A DNA stretch of 64,000 nucleotides, taken from positions 59,905,746 to 59,969,745 of the forward strand of contig NC_073691.1 of NCBI RefSeq assembly GCF_029784155.1, given 5' to 3'. Made by a program: the position numbers and the translations under genes. This stretch comes from Uranotaenia lowii. Lineage: Eukaryota; Arthropoda; Insecta; Diptera; Culicidae. How positions within the stretch are numbered: the stretch's first letter is position 1; each line of letters begins with the position of its first letter. Under the pieces are notes generated by a model. That model was given only the letters and a program-made list of their open reading frames with translations. It did not search any database and was not told the DNA's origin. This document shows, piece after piece, positions 1 to 10,678 of this stretch.

Positions 1-286
1 CACCAAGGACGAGGTGATGGTCAGATGCAATGTCTGCGCTTCGTTTGTTGCGGACATCAAGAAGGCTCCTTCTCCATTTTCGGCTGATGCAGATGGGGTC
101 AATTTGATTTTCTGTTCGGCCATCTCGGGATACCCAGGTGACCTTATGTGCTGGTCGATGGGGGAAGAGCGATCCACCGATCACCATGTTGTTGTTGCCA
201 CAAAATTCTACAAACAGCTTTCCGTTTTCGCTCATCTGTCCTAGACCATGGCACCCCATGATGCGCTCAAAATCTTGATTGGTAAG
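1..286 (-). mobile_element. non-LTR retrotransposon fragment, endonuclease (EEP) domain, 5'-truncated
   Basis: Reading the minus strand leftward from about 286 gives one open frame of about 95 codons that resembles the C-terminal half of the apurinic-type endonuclease/exonuclease/phosphatase domain of insect non-LTR retrotransposons (also annotated as craniofacial-development-protein-2-like). Visible landmarks in order are NQDFERIMGCHGLGQM, PHRPAHKVTWVS, DGRTENQID, ICISRKWRRSLLDVRNKR and, at the window edge, ASDHHLVLG, which carries the conserved SDH catalytic motif. The family usually reads IDH after NQ; here it is IDP, so a conserved histidine is lost and the copy is probably dead. The frame stays open rightward to about 380 but the family resemblance stops near 286, as expected for a 5'-truncated copy whose 3' part lies outside the window. 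Clade assignment is not possible from this piece. Confidence 0.72.
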
Positions 287-1298
287 CGAGACAACATAAA
301 TTGTGTTCGTGGAAACACAGCAGTGTTGCCAGATATTCTGGGTAAAAATATCAAAGTACTCATTGAGAAATGAAAAAAATATCATTCCGGATGATTTTCA
401 GATCAGAATTATTTTAAATCTGTTCTAAAGTACATATTATCAAATCCAACTAACATCGTTGAACAAGCTTTCTTTAAAGTTCAACATCCTTTTGCTGCCT
501 CTACCAATCGGCGAATAAAACGTCCCCATAATGTATTCAAATGTATCGTGTTAAACATATATCGAGATCGCCCTCGTTCCAAATCCAAAGCAAATAGCCT
601 AGAGTAGTGTTATGAATTTATATTTGTCATGTCAAGCGACGGCGTGGCTTCCCGAAAGTGGAGTGGAGGTGGATATCACTAAAATAAATTTTCCGCTTTC
701 CGGAATAGATTCAATATAAAGACATTTGCTGCAGCTGTTGTCGGAGATGATCTCTCTCTCTGCTGCTGCTCCTCATGGATGGTAGAAGTCGACCGGCCGG
801 TGGCAACAAAATGTAACCATTCTCCATCACGAGAAGGGGAGCCGGAACGATTGTTGGAATTTAGACTGTGGCAGGCCCCTCATCTCAAATGTCGTAGCGG
901 GGGCGGGGTAACAGTCGAATGAAAAACCGTTTAGCATACGAAATTCGTCTACACTTGTGCCGTGCCCTATCCCCCGGGAAAATTTCTCCCACAAGCTGGA
1001 AACTTTGATCTTTTCCACCCCGGAAGTGGTGGAAACTATACTTTCCCTTAGGGAAAATATTGCCTAGCTCGCTTCACTTCGTCTGACATCAGCAATTTAA
1101 AGTAAAATTTGGCGCTTCGCTGTCGGGTTTGATTTTTGGTGGAATAAATTTGTCCCTTACAACAAGAACTGGAGCCGAATGATATCTTCAAACATGACTG
1201 GTTTTGTCGAATGACATTTGAAGTTTTCCAGTTTTTGAAAGCTTAAAATAGATTCTGTGATTCACAATTAAATTGAATACCTCCTGAAAATGTATATA
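287..1298. other. intergenic or intronic, nothing recognised
   Basis: Single-copy-looking DNA. A moderately GC-rich stretch around 740-1020 holds a minus-strand open frame of 63 codons (827-1018) with no recognisable motif. I see no convincing gene, RNA or mobile-element ends. Confidence 0.5.
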
Positions 1299-2396
1299 GA
1301 ATATTGAATCTCGAATCTTGAATCTTGAATCTTGAATCTTGAATCTTGAATCTTGGATCTTGAATCTTGAATCTTGAATCTTAAATCTTTAATATTGAAT
1401 CTTGAATCTTGAATCTTGAATCTTGAATCTTGAATCTTGAATCTTGAATCTTGAATCTTGAATCTTGAATCTTGAATCTTGAATCTTGAATCTTGAATCT
1501 TGAATCTTGAATCTTGAATCTTGAATCTTGAATCTTGAATCTTGAATCTTGAATCTTGAATCTTGAATCTTGAATCTTGAATCTTGAATCTTGAATCTTG
1601 AATCTTGAATGTTGAATCTTGAATCTTGAATCTTGAATCTTGAATCTTGAATCTTGAATCTTGAATCTTGAATCTTGAATCTTGAATCTTGAATCTTGAA
1701 TCTTGAATCTTGAATCTTGAATCTTGAATCTTGAATCTTGAATCTTGAATCTTGAATCTTGAATCTTGAATCTTGAATCTTGAATCTTGAATCTTGAATC
1801 TTTAATCTTGAATCTTGAATCTTGAATCTTGAATCTTGAATCTTGAATCTTGAATCTTGAATCTTGAATCTTGAATCTTGAATCTTGAATCTTGAATCTT
1901 GAATCTTGAATCTTGAATCTTGAATCTTGAATCTTGAATCTTGAATCTTGAATCTTGAATCTTGAATCTTGAATCTTAAATCTTGAATCTTGAATCTTGA
2001 ATCTTGAATGTTGAATCTTGAATCTTAAGTCTTGAATCTTGAATCTTGAATCTTCAATCTTGAATCTTGAATCTTGAATCTTGAATCTTGAATCTTGAAT
2101 CTTAAATTATGAATCTTGAATCTTGAACCTTGAATCTTGAATCTTGAATCTTGAATCTTGAATCTTGAATCTTGAATCTTGAATCTTGAATCTTGAATCT
2201 TGAATCTTGAATCTTGAATCTTGAATCTGGAATCTTGAATCTTGAATCTTGAATCTTGAATCTGATATCTGATATCTCGAATCTCGAATCTTGAATCTTG
2301 AATCTTGAATCTTGAATCTTGAATCTTGAATCTTGAATTTTGAATCTTGAATCTTTAATATAAAACTTTGAATCTTGCATCTTCAAAATTGAATCT
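1299..2396. repeat. 7-bp satellite (GAATCTT)n
   Basis: About 150 copies of a 7-bp unit GAATCTT. The centre is nearly perfect; scattered single-base variants (GAATGTT, TAATCTT, AAATCTT) and a block of GATATCT/GAATCTC units near 2265-2295 break it, and both edges decay. Because 7 is not a multiple of 3, a frame reading through it shows a 7-residue periodic peptide (DSRFKIQ on the minus strand, 2102-2386). That is a translation artefact, not a gene. Confidence 0.97.
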
Positions 2397-3214
2397 AAAA
2401 TCTAAAGCTAAACGAAACTGAATCGTTATCAGAGACATACGCATTTCGTTATTCATAAAGTAATTTTCCTCATACTTTTCGCAGTTGGTGGCTTTTGTCA
2501 TCACCGGTTTTATTTAGCCAAATCAAGCCACTTGGCTTCCACCTGACTAAATATGAAAACTATAGCTTAAATCGTTTTCCTACCCATTCATCCAGTCGCC
2601 GAACTCCATTCACTTCCAAGGTACCATTCACATTGAAGCTCGAAAAGCTCCAGTGAACCAGAATTGCCATTTCGACGGCGTGTGCCTCGAGGACATCTCC
2701 AGACTTTCATACATTCTCACACACCGGCACGTTTGTTCCAACGAATATGGCATATGGCGACCGGGACGGTGTAACATTTTCCAAGAAGTCGAATCGACGA
2801 ACGCTGAAATCTGTTGAACTCATGCCTGTTAGGTGGCTGCCATCACAAACCCCGGAAAACTGGAAATGTAGGTTTAGTTAGCCAAACTGTTGTCGATCTC
2901 AGTCGGTTTTTTTACTTCCTTTTTTGCCTTTAGTTTCCTCTACCTTTGGTTCTTGTCGCCGGTTTACGAGAATTTAAACAAAAGTTTCGCTTTTCTTTTC
3001 TTTGAAAAGAAAAGGGATGAAATTAAACTGAAAGTCAGTCTTATTTCAGTCTTATAACCATATTACTTTTTCAATTTTTGTTCTTCCAATAAAATTCAAA
3101 AATTATCAATTAGGATACTCAGATTTTGAAGCAAATACTAAATTTATTACCATTTGCTAATGTAAATTTATTTTGGTAATGATCAAACAGCTGAACAACG
3201 ATTTTGCCTAACAA
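2397..3214. other. intergenic, nothing recognised
   Basis: Unique-looking sequence with mixed composition. A minus-strand frame of about 45 codons (2572-2710) has gene-like codons but ends in a stop and has no convincing splice acceptor, so it is not called. No repeats or element ends seen. Confidence 0.45.
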
Positions 3215-3420
3215 GCAGACAGTCATTCGACCTAGCGACCATTCGGCCAGATTATCAATTTGTCATGAAGACTCGGCTTATCAACGAATCGGCCAAGTGA
3301 GTGTTCGGCCTAACAGCCATTGAGCCTAACGACCATTCGCTTTTCGGCCCTGCATTCTGCTCTGGATTCGGCCAAATAACCTTCGGCCAAATGTACTATT
3401 CGTTCTGTTAGCCCATTCGT
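3215..3420. repeat. degenerate ATTCGGCC-type minisatellite
   Basis: The core TTCGGCC or a one-base variant recurs at irregular 15-45 bp spacing (near 3240, 3288, 3305, 3345, 3370 and 3385), linked by variants of CAAATGT, CTAACGACCA and AACAGCCATT. The pattern is that of an old short-period tandem repeat that has diverged. The exact unit is not certain from inspection. Confidence 0.6.
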
Positions 3421-4720
3421 TTTAGCGCATATTGCTATTAAATCCGTAGATTCGGAAAAATCTAATATTGAAAAATATAATTTCTCCATTACAAGAACGA
3501 TTTGAAGAAAAAACTTAAAAAAATACTTAAATTTTCCATGATTTGTTTTCAATGGGAAAATTAAAACATTTAACTCCGATGTGGATTAATCGGAATATTC
3601 CATATCGAAAAACCAATGTTGCATGTAATCGGCGAGTTTCTATCGAAGGGGGTTTCAGAGTGATGGCGGCCGGCAGTGGTTGTACAAATCTGCTCAAGGC
3701 TAATTTTGAATATTGTATCACCTTTTGTCTGGCTCTGGTAAAAGAGAGTGGAAATGTTAGAAAACCCCAGTCACAGACCCGAGGACAACTTGGCGTTTTC
3801 GAAGCAGCTGCGACTGAAACCGGTTGATCACCGGAAAAGGGAAATACGCCATGTTTTTGGTATCCATTGTGTCTGGCGTGTGTTGCGTTTATAATCGTTC
3901 GTTGTTTCTTTCATTCAAATGACGAAACCATTCGGAAGAAGGAAGTAAAACCTGTAAAACATCGATGCGCTTGCCTCAGGGTGATTTGAAACAATTGATA
4001 CGGGCTAATTGTTTCTAGACTGAATAAAATTTCTCCGATACAGCAAGAATCAATCAATATGCTTGAGATTTTTTTTCAGATGATCTGTTGAGTTCATGAA
4101 AAAAAGTCTTGGGTTAAATTCACGTTTGCCTTACGAGTATCAAGAAAATAAGGAATCCAATTTTCAATCATCAACCAAGGAGAAGAACGAAAGTTCAATC
4201 AAATTTCCTTCTCAAGTACTGTGGGATCCGTAGTTTTCCGGAGAGGAAAACAAACACTGCGAGCCAAGAATTTATCCGTTTCAAGTATCTTTGGGAAACC
4301 CTATTCCAGCTAAAGTCAACTTTTCCCACATTATATGTAGGTATCAGACCTTTTTACGTTTTTGCAGAGGGAAAAAACCAACAAGATAAGAAGAGATCAG
4401 GTAGAGATAAAAAAAAGTTTAAAAATGTATCCAACGTTTAATCCTTACGCTTTGTTTGTGCCTTTTTTGCTAGGCTTTTGGCGAATGTTTTATATCACGG
4501 ATAACTGGCCTGGAATTTGCCCTTATAGGATATTGTTCTTCCTCTGTGGGTTTGTTTCTATACAACGACTAGTAAGCAAACTACGAAATAACTCGACCGA
4601 TGAACGTTAAATCTAAAATAGTCAAAGCATGTATAATAAATGTTGCAATAAACCTTATGTATTCCAATTAGTTCATGAATGTTGTTAACTTCGGATGGTC
4701 GCTTTGCTTATGTAAGGAAG
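3421..4720. other. intergenic, nothing recognised
   Basis: AT-rich unique DNA. Short open frames (3543-3827 and 4362-4610 plus; 3310-3552 and 3527-3721 minus) overlap each other and show no recognisable motif, signal peptide or splice context. The 4362-4610 frame is hydrophobic in the middle but I would not call it a gene. Confidence 0.45.
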
Positions 4721-7700
4721 AAAAAAAAACAAAAAAGACAAAAAAGACAAAAAAGACAAAAAAGACAAAAAAGACAAAAAAGACAAAAAAGACAAAAAAG
4801 ACAAAAAAGACAAAAAAGACAAAAAAGACAAAAAAGACAAAAAAGACAAAAAAGACAAAAAAGACAAAAAAGACAAAAAAGACAAAAAAGACAAAAAAGA
4901 CAAAAAAGACAAAAAAGACAAAAAAGACAAAAAAGACAAAAAAGACAAAAAAGACAAAAAAGACAAAAAAGACAAAAAAGACAAAAAAGACAAAAAAGAC
5001 AAAAAAGACAAAAAAGACAAAAAAGACAAAAAAGACAAAAAAGACAAAAAAGACAAAAAAGACAAAAAAGACAAAAAAGACAAAAAAGACAAAAAAGACA
5101 AAAAAGACAAAAAAGACAAAAAAGACAAAAAAGACAAAAAAGACAAAAAAGACAAAAAAGACAAAAAAGACAAAAAAGACAAAAAAGACAAAAAAGACAA
5201 AAAAGACAAAAAAGACAAAAAAGACAAAAAAGACAAAAAAGACAAAAAAGACAAAAAAGACAAAAAAGACAAAAAAGACAAAAAAGACAAAAAAGACAAA
5301 AAAGACAAAAAAGACAAAAAAGACAAAAAAGACAAAAAAGACAAAAAAGACAAAAAAGACAAAAAAGACAAAAAAGACAAAAAAGACAAAAAAGACAAAA
5401 AAGACAAAAAAGACAAAAAAGACAAAAAAGACAAAAAAGACAAAAAAGACAAAAAAGACAAAAAAGACAAAAAAGACAAAAAAGACAAAAAAGACAAAAA
5501 AGACAAAAAAGACAAAAAAGACAAAAAAGACAAAAAAGACAAAAAAGACAAAAAAGACAAAAAAGACAAAAAAGACAAAAAAGACAAAAAAGACAAAAAA
5601 GACAAAAAAGACAAAAAAGACAAAAAAGACAAAAAAGACAAAAAAGACAAAAAAGACAAAAAAGACAAAAAAGACAAAAAAGACAAAAAAGACAAAAAAG
5701 ACAAAAAAGACAAAAAAGACAAAAAAGACAAAAAAGACAAAAAAGACAAAAAAGACAAAAAAGACAAAAAAGACAAAAAAGACAAAAAAGACAAAAAAGA
5801 CAAAAAAGACAAAAAAGACAAAAAAGACAAAAAAGACAAAAAAGACAAAAAAGACAAAAAAGACAAAAAAGACAAAAAAGACAAAAAAGACAAAAAAGAC
5901 AAAAAAGACAAAAAAGACAAAAAAGACAAAAAAGACAAAAAAGACAAAAAAGACAAAAAAGACAAAAAAGACAAAAAAGACAAAAAAGACAAAAAAGACA
6001 AAAAAGACAAAAAAGACAAAAAAGACAAAAAAGACAAAAAAGACAAAAAAGACAAAAAAGACAAAAAAGACAAAAAAGACAAAAAAGACAAAAAAGACAA
6101 AAAAGACAAAAAAGACAAAAAAGACAAAAAAGACAAAAAAGACAAAAAAGACAAAAAAGACAAAAAAGACAAAAAAGACAAAAAAGACAAAAAAGACAAA
6201 AAAGACAAAAAAGACAAAAAAGACAAAAAAGACAAAAAAGACAAAAAAGACAAAAAAGACAAAAAAGACAAAAAAGACAAAAAAGACAAAAAAGACAAAA
6301 AAGACAAAAAAGACAAAAAAGACAAAAAAGACAAAAAAGACAAAAAAGACAAAAAAGACAAAAAAGACAAAAAAGACAAAAAAGACAAAAAAGACAAAAA
6401 AGACAAAAAAGACAAAAAAGACAAAAAAGACAAAAAAGACAAAAAAGACAAAAAAGACAAAAAAGACAAAAAAGACAAAAAAGACAAAAAAGACAAAAAA
6501 GACAAAAAAGACAAAAAAGACAAAAAAGACAAAAAAGACAAAAAAGACAAAAAAGACAAAAAAGACAAAAAAGACAAAAAAGACAAAAAAGACAAAAAAG
6601 ACAAAAAAGACAAAAAAGACAAAAAAGACAAAAAAGACAAAAAAGACAAAAAAGACAAAAAAGACAAAAAAGACAAAAAAGACAAAAAAGACAAAAAAGA
6701 CAAAAAAGACAAAAAAGACAAAAAAGACAAAAAAGACAAAAAAGACAAAAAAGACAAAAAAGACAAAAAAGACAAAAAAGACAAAAAAGACAAAAAAGAC
6801 AAAAAAGACAAAAAAGACAAAAAAGACAAAAAAGACAAAAAAGACAAAAAAGACAAAAAAGACAAAAAAGACAAAAAAGACAAAAAAGACAAAAAAGACA
6901 AAAAAGACAAAAAAGACAAAAAAGACAAAAAAGACAAAAAAGACAAAAAAGACAAAAAAGACAAAAAAGACAAAAAAGACAAAAAAGACAAAAAAGACAA
7001 AAAAGACAAAAAAGACAAAAAAGACAAAAAAGACAAAAAAGACAAAAAAGACAAAAAAGACAAAAAAGACAAAAAAGACAAAAAAGACAAAAAAGACAAA
7101 AAAGACAAAAAAGACAAAAAAGACAAAAAAGACAAAAAAGACAAAAAAGACAAAAAAGACAAAAAAGACAAAAAAGACAAAAAAGACAAAAAAGACAAAA
7201 AAGACAAAAAAGACAAAAAAGACAAAAAAGACAAAAAAGACAAAAAAGACAAAAAAGACAAAAAAGACAAAAAAGACAAAAAAGACAAAAAAGACAAAAA
7301 AGACAAAAAAGACAAAAAAGACAAAAAAGACAAAAAAGACAAAAAAGACAAAAAAGACAAAAAAGACAAAAAAGACAAAAAAGACAAAAAAGACAAAAAA
7401 GACAAAAAAGACAAAAAAGACAAAAAAGACAAAAAAGACAAAAAAGACAAAAAAGACAAAAAAGACAAAAAAGACAAAAAAGACAAAAAAGACAAAAAAG
7501 ACAAAAAAGACAAAAAAGACAAAAAAGACAAAAAAGACAAAAAAGACAAAAAAGACAAAAAAGACAAAAAAGACAAAAAAGACAAAAAAGACAAAAAAGA
7601 CAAAAAAGACAAAAAAGACAAAAAAGACAAAAAAGACAAAAAAGACAAAAAAGACAAAAAAGACAAAAAAGACAAAAAAGACAAAAAAGACAAAAAAGAC

Positions 7701-8912
7701 AAAAAAGACAAAAAAGACAAAAAAGACAAAAAAGACAAAAAAGACAAAAAAGACAAAAAAGACAAAAAAGACAAAAAAGACAAAAAAGACAAAAAAGACA
7801 AAAAAGACAAAAAAGACAAAAAAGACAAAAAAGACAAAAAAGACAAAAAAGACAAAAAAGACAAAAAAGACAAAAAAGACAAAAAAGACAAAAAAGACAA
7901 AAAAGACAAAAAAGACAAAAAAGACAAAAAAGACAAAAAAGACAAAAAAGACAAAAAAGACAAAAAAGACAAAAAAGACAAAAAAGACAAAAAAGACAAA
8001 AAAGACAAAAAAGACAAAAAAGACAAAAAAGACAAAAAAGACAAAAAAGACAAAAAAGACAAAAAAGACAAAAAAGACAAAAAAGACAAAAAAGACAAAA
8101 AAGACAAAAAAGACAAAAAAGACAAAAAAGACAAAAAAGACAAAAAAGACAAAAAAGACAAAAAAGACAAAAAAGACAAAAAAGACAAAAAAGACAAAAA
8201 AGACAAAAAAGACAAAAAAGACAAAAAAGACAAAAAAGACAAAAAAGACAAAAAAGACAAAAAAGACAAAAAAGACAAAAAAGACAAAAAATACAAAAAA
8301 GACAAAAAAGACAAAAAAGACAAAAAAGACAAAAAAGACAAAAAAGACAAAAAATACAAAAAAGACATAAAAGACAAAAAAGACAAAAAAGACAAAAAAG
8401 ACAAAAAAGACAAAAAAGACAAAAAAGACAAAAAAAAACAAAAAAGACAAAAAAGACAAAAAAGACAAAAAAGACAAAAAAGACAAAAAGACAAAAATGA
8501 CGAAAAAGACAAAAAAGACAAAAAAGACAAAAAAGACAAAAAAGACAAAAAAGACAAAAAAGACAAAAAAGACAAAAAAGACAAAAAAGACAAAAAAGAC
8601 AAAAAAGACAAAAAAGACAAAAAAGACAAAAAAGACAAAAAAGACAAAAAAGACAAAAAAGACAAAAAAGACAAAAAAGACAAAAAAGACAAAAAAGACA
8701 AAAAAGACAAAAAAGACAAAAAAGACAAAAAAGACAAAAAAGACAAAAAAGACAAAAAAGACAAAAAAGACAAAAAAGACAAAAAAGACAAAAAAGACAA
8801 AAAAGACAAAAAAGACAAAAAAGACAAAAAAGACAAAAAAGACAAAAAAGACAAAAATGACAAAAGAGACAAAAAATATGAAAAAGATAAAAAAAGACAA
8901 AAAGACAAAAAA
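4721..8912. repeat. 9-bp satellite (AAAAAAGAC)n
   Basis: About 460 tandem copies of AAAAAAGAC. From about 4731 to 8285 I see no interruption, roughly 395 identical units. Variants cluster at the right end: AAAAAATAC at about 8289 and 8353, a T inside a unit near 8367, an A-run lengthening near 8431, a one-base loss near 8486, then decay from 8855. The 9-bp period gives uninterrupted open frames on both strands more than 1,200 codons long (for example TKK repeats on plus, VFF or LSF repeats on minus). They exist only because the unit has no stop in these frames and are not genes. The plus strand is 8/9 purine with an A6 tract every 9 bp. Confidence 0.98.
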
Positions 8913-8920
8913 AGGAAATA

Positions 8921-8959
8921 AAATAACAAATAACATAAAGTACAAAAAATGGAAATTAC
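8921..8959 (-). repeat. satellite junction segment J (inverted copy)
   Basis: This 39-bp segment between the AAAAAAGAC and AAAAATTAC arrays is the reverse complement of 10624-10662 at 36 of 39 positions. The same segment recurs in direct orientation at 31989-32027. It marks the border where the GTAATTTTT array starts or ends. Confidence 0.85.
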
Positions 8960-9510
8960 AAAAATTACAAAAATTACAAAAATTACAAAAATTACAAAAA
9001 TTACAAAAATTACAAAAATTACAAAAATTACAAAAATTACAAAAATTACAAAAATTACAAAAATTACAAAAATTACAAAAATTACAAAAATTACAAAAAT
9101 TACAAAAATTACAAAAATTACAAAAATTACAAAAATTACAAAAATTACAAAAATTACAAAAATTACAAAAATTACAAAAATTACAAAAATTACAAAAATT
9201 ACAAAAATCACAAAAAATTACAAAAATTACAAAAATAACAAAAATTACAAAAATTACAAAAATTACAAAAATTACAAAAATTACAAAAAATACAAAAATT
9301 ACAAAAATTACAAAAATATCAAAAATATCAAAAATTACAAAAATAACAAAAATTACCAAAAATACAAAAAATTCAAAAATTACAAAAATTACAAAAATTA
9401 CAAAAATAACAAAAAATACAAAAATAACAAAAAATACAAAAAATTAGGAAAATTACAAAAATTACAAAAATTACAAAATTTACAAAAATTACAAAAATTA
9501 CAAAAATTGC
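8951..9510. repeat. 9-bp satellite (AAAAATTAC)n, left arm of an inverted repeat
   Basis: About 62 copies of AAAAATTAC, nearly perfect to about 9205, then with frequent variants (AAAAATAAC, AAAAAATAC, AAAAATATC). The unit is the reverse complement of the GTAATTTTT unit to the right, so 8951-9510 and about 9690-10632 form a very large imperfect inverted repeat. The unit also differs from the neighbouring AAAAAAGAC only in two bases at the same period, suggesting one array derived from the other. Periodic open frames here are artefacts. Confidence 0.96.
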
Positions 9511-9585
9511 ATATTACAATTGTAAGTCTTCATTTTTGTTGTTTTTGTTAATTCAGTTATTTTTTATTTTTGTCATTTTTGTTAT
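9511..9585. other. centre of the satellite inverted repeat
   Basis: Here the strand bias flips from A-rich to T-rich within about 20 bp (around CATATTACAATTGTAAG, which is itself palindromic through TTACAATTGTAA). The MITE sits just to the right. Confidence 0.6.
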
Positions 9586-9587
9586 TA

Positions 9588-9684
9588 CAGACCCCGTTCG
9601 ATTTTGGCAACACGCCCGTACATTTTGTGTTGCCAAAATCGAATGTTGCCAAAATCGAATGTTGCCAAAAACGAACGGGGTCTG
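9588..9684. mobile_element. 97-bp MITE with 25-bp terminal inverted repeats and TA duplication
   Basis: Starts CAGACCCCGTTCGATTTTGG and ends with the complementary sequence ACGAACGGGGTCTG. The outer 25 bp of each end match at 24 of 25 positions when one is reverse complemented. It is flanked by TA at 9586-9587 and 9685-9686. TA duplication plus perfect terminal repeats is the signature of the Tc1/mariner group; the size makes it a non-autonomous miniature element. The interior repeats the unit TGTTGCCAAAATCGAA twice, copied from the terminal repeat, so nearly the whole element is made of its own ends. No coding capacity. It is absent from the two other GTAATTTTT arrays in the window. Confidence 0.88.
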
Positions 9685-9689
9685 TATTG

Positions 9690-10632
9690 AAATTTTTGTA
9701 ATCTTTATAAGTTTTGTAATTTTGTAATTTTTAGTATTTTTGATATTTTTGTTTGAAATTTTAGTAATTTTTGTATTTCTTTTTTGTTATTTTGGTAATT
9801 TTTGTAATTTTTGTAATTTTTGTAATTTTTATAATTTTTGTAATTTTTGTAATTTTTGTAATTTTTGTAATATATGTAATTTTCAAAATTTTTGTAATTA
9901 TTGTAACTTTTGTAATTTTTGTAAATTTTGTAATTTTTGTAATTTTTGAAATTTTTGTAATTTTCGTATTTTTTGTATTTATTGTAATTTTTGTAATTTA
10001 TGTAATGTTTGTTTTTTTTTGTATTTTTGGTAATTTTCGTTATTTTTGTAATTTTTGTAATTTTTGTAATTTTTGTAATTTTTGTTATTTTTGTTATTTT
10101 TGTAATTTTTGTAATTTTTGTAATTTTACTAATTTTACTTATTTTTGTAATTTTTTTAATTTTTGTAATTTTTGTAATTTTTGTAATTTTTGTAATTTTT
10201 GTAATTTTTGTAATTTTTGTAATTTTTGTAATTTTTGTAATTTTTGTAATTTTTGTAATTTTTGTAATTTTTGTAATTTTTGTAATTTTTGTAATTTTTG
10301 TAATTTTTGTAATTTTTGTAATTTTTGTAATTTTTGTAATTTTTGTAATTTTTGTAATTTTTGTAATTTTTGTAATTTTTGTAATTTTTGTAATTTTTGT
10401 AATTTTTGTAATTTTTGTAATTTTTGTAATTTTTGTAATTTTTGTAATTTTTGTAATTTTTGTAATTTTTGTAATTTTTGTAATTTTTGTAATTTTTGTA
10501 ATTTTTGTAATTTTTGTAATTTTTGTAATTTTTGTAATTTTTGTAATTTTTGTAATTTTTGTAATTTTTGTAATTTTTGTAATTTTTGTAATTTTTGTAA
10601 TTTTTGTAATTTTTGTAATTTTTGTAATTTTT
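9690..10632. repeat. 9-bp satellite (GTAATTTTT)n, right arm of the inverted repeat
   Basis: About 100 copies of GTAATTTTT. The first half (to about 10150) is degenerate, with variants such as GTTATTTTT, GTATTTTTT and GAAATTTTT; from 10150 to 10632 it is essentially perfect. Open frames through it (VIF or NFC repeats) are artefacts of a stop-free 9-bp unit. It ends at junction J. Confidence 0.96.
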
Positions 10633-10678
10633 ATTTTTTGTATTTTATGTTATTTGTTATTTTTCAAATTTTATAAAA
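10633..10678 (+). repeat. satellite junction segment J, copy 1
   Basis: A short non-tandem T-rich segment linking the GTAATTTTT array to the 13-bp satellite. It recurs with the same sequence at 31998-32043 (offset 21,365 bp), together with the first 13-bp units beyond it, so the border was duplicated as part of a larger unit. Confidence 0.9.

Noticed and set aside
2572..2710. Possible minus-strand exon (frame containing VHWSFSSFNVNGTLEVNG)
   Set aside because: Codon-like but only about 45 codons, no good splice acceptor upstream, in-frame stop downstream; a protein search would be needed to revive it.
4668..9359. Open frames of more than 1,200 codons on both strands (TKK, QKR, VFF, LSF repeats)
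   Set aside because: They are the AAAAAAGAC and AAAAATTAC arrays read in a stop-free phase. Open on both strands at once, no non-repetitive domain, no codon bias.
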